Assembly (NCBI GenBank): GCA_018822065.1
Contig: JAHJKV010000495.1
Location: forward strand, 1 to 18,034
Source: Pseudomonadota bacterium
Lineage (GTDB): Bacteria; Desulfobacterota; Desulfovibrionia; Desulfovibrionales; Desulfovibrionaceae
DNA: 18,034 nt
Direction of reading: 5' to 3'
The position numbers and the translations under genes are program-made. Position 1 is the first letter of the stretch. Every line of letters starts with the position of its first letter. The notes beneath the pieces are model-generated. The model worked only from the letters and a program-made list of their open reading frames with translations. It searched no databases and was not told where the DNA came from. Positions 16,016 to 18,034 of this stretch are shown here, in pieces.

Positions 16016-16951
16016 ATGTTTTATAATAAGATTTTGTTCGCGACCACGGCGTCTCCCACCTGTGATAACGCGGCCAAGGTCGCCTTTGACATGGCCGCCA
16101 AATACGAGGCGGAGCTGATTGTTTTCCATGTCCTGGGCATTCCGAGCCGAGGTTTTTCCACCCAGGTGCAGGACGTCAAGACCGGCGAACTGGAAGAGAT
16201 GTATGACGAGAACTACACGGCTCTCGTCAAGGAAGAGATCAAGGGATATTACAACGGACTGTCCGACGGCGTGGACAAGCTCAAAATCGAGGTGACGGCG
16301 GGCATCCCCTACACCGAGATCCTGCGCCTAGCCCGCAAGGAAGGCGTGGACCTGATAATCATGGGGTCCCACTCCACGGACGAGGACGTGACCAGCACCC
16401 GCTACCGCGGCACTGCCGGAAGCACCATGCGCAAGGTCGCCAAGCGGGCTCGATGCCCCGTGGCCATCATCAGCCGCCCCTGCACCACCTGCTGGAAACT
16501 CTTTTCCAACATCGTGTTTGCAACGGACTTCTCCAAGGCGGCGGATTCGGCCTTCCAGTACGCCTACAAGTCGGCCCAGGCCGTCGGTGCTAGGCTGTAT
16601 CTCTTCCACTCCTATGACCTCTCCGCGAGCTATGCCGGGGGCCATGCGCCCACCCAGGGCGAGATCGAGGCCAAGGTCAAGGAGGCCCAGGACAAGATGC
16701 AGAGCAAGTACATCCGCAAGATGAGCGACTACGACAACTACGAGGTCGCCATCTGGGAAGGCACGCCCTACGTGGAGATTCTCAAGTATGCCCGCGACAA
16801 GCAGGCAGACCTGATCGTACTCGCACACCATACCCGTGAATACGCTGATCCTGAAGAAGCGGTCATGGGTTCTACCGTCGAACAGGTGGTGCTGCGTTCG
16901 CCCTGCCCGGTGACCAGCGTAAATCATCCTGATATGGTAGAGAATAAATAA
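16016..16951 (+). CDS. Tandem-domain universal stress protein (UspA family)
   Basis: A 311-aa cytoplasmic protein made of two UspA domains (about 1-155 and 163-305). Each begins with an ILFAT/IVFATD strand, followed by helix and strand repeats and a C-terminal CPV strand. The first has GSHS at 117-120 and RGTAGST at 131-137, parts of the G2XG9XG(S/T) nucleotide-binding signature. The second has AHHT instead of the first glycines but keeps MGST (284-287), so ATP binding there is doubtful. The linker carries a CTTC pair (Cys156, Cys159). GGGAGG precedes the start. Usp proteins help cells survive starvation or redox stress, often through ATP- or partner-binding; the partner here may be the gene just upstream. 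Confidence 0.92.
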   Translation: MFYNKILFATTASPTCDNAAKVAFDMAAKYEAELIVFHVLGIPSRGFSTQVQDVKTGELEEMYDENYTALVKEEIKGYYNGLSDGVDKLKIEVTAGIPYTEILRLARKEGVDLIIMGSHSTDEDVTSTRYRGTAGSTMRKVAKRARCPVAIISRPCTTCWKLFSNIVFATDFSKAADSAFQYAYKSAQAVGARLYLFHSYDLSASYAGGHAPTQGEIEAKVKEAQDKMQSKYIRKMSDYDNYEVAIWEGTPYVEILKYARDKQADLIVLAHHTREYADPEEAVMGSTVEQVVLRSPCPVTSVNHPDMVENK

Positions 16952-16981
16952 CACTGTAGCCACGCAGAGGTACATGTGTTA
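16949..16981. repeat. Inverted repeat overlapping the stress protein stop codon
   Basis: TAACAC (16949-16954, starting at the stop codon) pairs with GTGTTA (16976-16981). With one bulged base the stem extends to about ten pairs around a 12-base loop. No T tract follows, so it is not a classical terminator. It lies 17 bases before the next start and could stabilise the upstream message or set expression of the next gene. Confidence 0.4.
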
Positions 16982-16998
16982 GCTAAGGGAAGCTGAAA

Positions 16999-17397
16999 AT
17001 GGAAACAGTGGAGAAGAAGGTTCTCGTGGTTGATGACGAGATGCATCTGAGGATCTTCATCTCCACTGTGTTTGAAACCAACGGTTTTACCGTCGTAACC
17101 GCCCGTGACGGCGCGGACGGCTACGCAAAGGCTCAAGAGTTTCTTCCCGACCTCGTGACCCTGGATTTGATGATGCCAGGCGAGGGCGGGATCAAGATGT
17201 ACCGCAAGCTGCGCACGGACGATAGATTGAAGGACGTGCCCGTGATCATCGTCTCTGCTGTGGAAGACAAGACCTTTTCCCACAGCTTTGCCCTGATCAA
17301 TGCCGGACAGGCCATCAAGGTCCGTGAGCCGGACGGATACATCGAGAAACCACACACAGCCGAAAAGCTGCTGGCGGCGACCAAAGGTCTCCTCTAG
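16999..17397 (+). CDS. Single-domain response regulator (receiver only), possibly Rrf1-like
   Basis: A 132-aa protein that is one receiver domain: Asp12/Asp13, phospho-acceptor Asp56 in LDLMMPG, Ser86 and Lys117. It has no output domain. An insertion-like segment of about 20 residues (NAGQAIKVREPDGY) comes before the conserved lysine, making the alpha4-beta5 region longer than in CheY-type proteins. D. vulgaris has a receiver protein, Rrf1, downstream of hmcF that affects hmc expression; position and size make this a candidate counterpart, but the sequence alone does not prove it. AAGGGAAG precedes the start. It probably acts as a phospho-relay or protein-binding switch. Confidence 0.87.
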   Translation: METVEKKVLVVDDEMHLRIFISTVFETNGFTVVTARDGADGYAKAQEFLPDLVTLDLMMPGEGGIKMYRKLRTDDRLKDVPVIIVSAVEDKTFSHSFALINAGQAIKVREPDGYIEKPHTAEKLLAATKGLL

Positions 17398-17462
17398 ATT
17401 GGTTCAAACCTTGCTGCGGCCTTTTGGATTTAAGGTTGGCAACAAAACAACGAGGGTTCCCC

Positions 17463-17816
17463 ATGGCAAAGAAAATCTTGGTCGTAGACGACGATCCACA
17501 TATCGTCGACTACTTGGTTACGCTGTTTCAGGACAACGGATACGAGACCTGCTCGGCATCCGATGGCGACGTGGCTCTTGCTACCATGAAGGCTGAAAAG
17601 CCCGACCTGGTGACTCTGGATTTGGAAATGCCCAATGAGTGGGGGCCCAGATTCTACCGCAAGTTCAGCCAGGACGAGGCACTCAAAGAGACGCCCGTCA
17701 TCGTCATTAGTGGTCTTTCCGGCATTCACCTGGCCATCCGCAAGGCTGTCGCCACCGTGAACAAGCCCTTTGATCCAGACCAGGTACTGAAGATCGTCAA
17801 GGACACAATCGGCTAG
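17463..17816 (+). CDS. Single-domain response regulator (receiver only)
   Basis: A 117-aa CheY-sized receiver domain: Asp9/Asp10, phospho-acceptor Asp53 in LDLEMP, Ser83 and Lys101 in NKPFD. No output domain is present. I chose the ATG at 17463, with GAGG upstream and the receiver beginning immediately; the open frame extends 13 codons upstream without a useful start. It lies 65 bases after the previous receiver gene on the same strand, with no terminator between, so both are probably one transcript. The two are clearly related (both have PDLVTLDL before the active site) and may have arisen by duplication. The cognate kinase is unknown; the two kinases before hmc are candidates. Confidence 0.9.
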   Translation: MAKKILVVDDDPHIVDYLVTLFQDNGYETCSASDGDVALATMKAEKPDLVTLDLEMPNEWGPRFYRKFSQDEALKETPVIVISGLSGIHLAIRKAVATVNKPFDPDQVLKIVKDTIG

Positions 17817-17842
17817 GGACACCCTGCCGGTCCGACAATCAG

Positions 17843-17876
17843 GCAGCGCCCAGGCACCCGCCTAGGCGCTGCTTTT
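17843..17876 (+). terminator. Intrinsic terminator after the receiver pair
   Basis: GCAGCGCC (17843-17850) pairs with GGCGCTGC (17865-17872), with a further AGG/CCT pairing inside, followed by TTTTCCTT. It separates the receiver pair from the gene that starts at 17896. Confidence 0.85.
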
Positions 17877-17895
17877 CCTTGGGGGTTGGAAAAGG

Positions 17896-18034
17896 ATGGC
17901 TCTACGAATCCTGCTGGTTGACGACGAAGCGGGCATCCGAAACGTCCTGGGCATCACCCTGGCGGACCTCGGCTACGAGGTGCATACCGCCGGGAATGCC
18001 GAACAGGCCATGCAACGCTTTGCCGAGCTCAGGC
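17896..18034 (+). CDS. Response regulator receiver domain protein, N-terminus only
   Basis: The first 46 codons of a receiver domain, cut by the window edge. It starts MALRILLVDDEAGIRNVLGI, with the acidic pair at Asp9/Asp10, and runs to AMQRFAELR. Over this stretch it is strikingly similar to the receiver of the hybrid kinase upstream of hmc (shared LLVDDEAGIR, VLGITL, GY.V.TA), closer than to the two receiver-only proteins just before it. It may therefore be a second receiver-kinase hybrid, but the phospho-acceptor and all later domains are outside the window. AAAAGG lies directly upstream of the ATG. Confidence 0.82.
   Translation, partial: MALRILLVDDEAGIRNVLGITLADLGYEVHTAGNAEQAMQRFAELR

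Overview
This window looks like part of the chromosome of a sulfate-reducing bacterium of the Desulfovibrionales (Desulfovibrio or Pseudodesulfovibrio type). The main reason is a complete six-gene hmc operon (hmcABCDEF). It encodes a transmembrane redox complex that links periplasmic multihaem cytochromes to cytoplasmic iron-sulfur chemistry. The moderately high G+C content and the many two-component proteins fit the same group. The taxonomic call is inferred from gene content, not from a database comparison.

Left part (1-4325). The window opens inside the 5' end of an ADP-forming acyl-CoA synthetase gene on the minus strand. After a stretch with no recognisable gene come a TPR lipoprotein and a small gamma-glutamylcyclotransferase-like protein, both on the minus strand. 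A HyuA/5-oxoprolinase-like protein is divergent from them on the plus strand. The last two could act in sequence, one making 5-oxoproline and the other opening it. A bidirectional terminator closes this block.

Regulatory part (4358-8667). An Rrf2-family repressor with an IscR-like cysteine triad is on the minus strand. Divergent from it are a membrane histidine kinase whose periplasmic domain carries two c-type haem attachment motifs (CX2CH and CX4CH), and an overlapping gene for a receiver-kinase hybrid. A haem-bearing kinase and an Fe-S-type repressor beside a 16-haem cytochrome operon suggest local redox control of hmc. This is inference.

hmc operon (9200-15405). The order is hmcA (16 CXXCH motifs), hmcB (four [4Fe-4S] clusters, Tat-like signal), hmcC (NrfD-type quinone-interacting membrane protein), hmcD (47 aa), hmcE (cytochrome b-like) and hmcF (HdrD-like Fe-S protein). 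Spacing is tight, each gene has a good ribosome binding site, and a strong terminator follows hmcF. The 532-base leader before hmcA has several inverted and direct repeats.

Right part (15475-18034). A 178-aa protein of unknown family lies four bases before a tandem universal stress protein. Two receiver-only response regulators follow, then a terminator, then the start of another receiver gene whose N-terminus closely resembles the receiver-kinase hybrid upstream of hmc. Four receiver-containing genes surround hmc and none of the complete ones has a DNA-binding domain. Rrf2 is the only recognisable DNA-binding regulator in the window.
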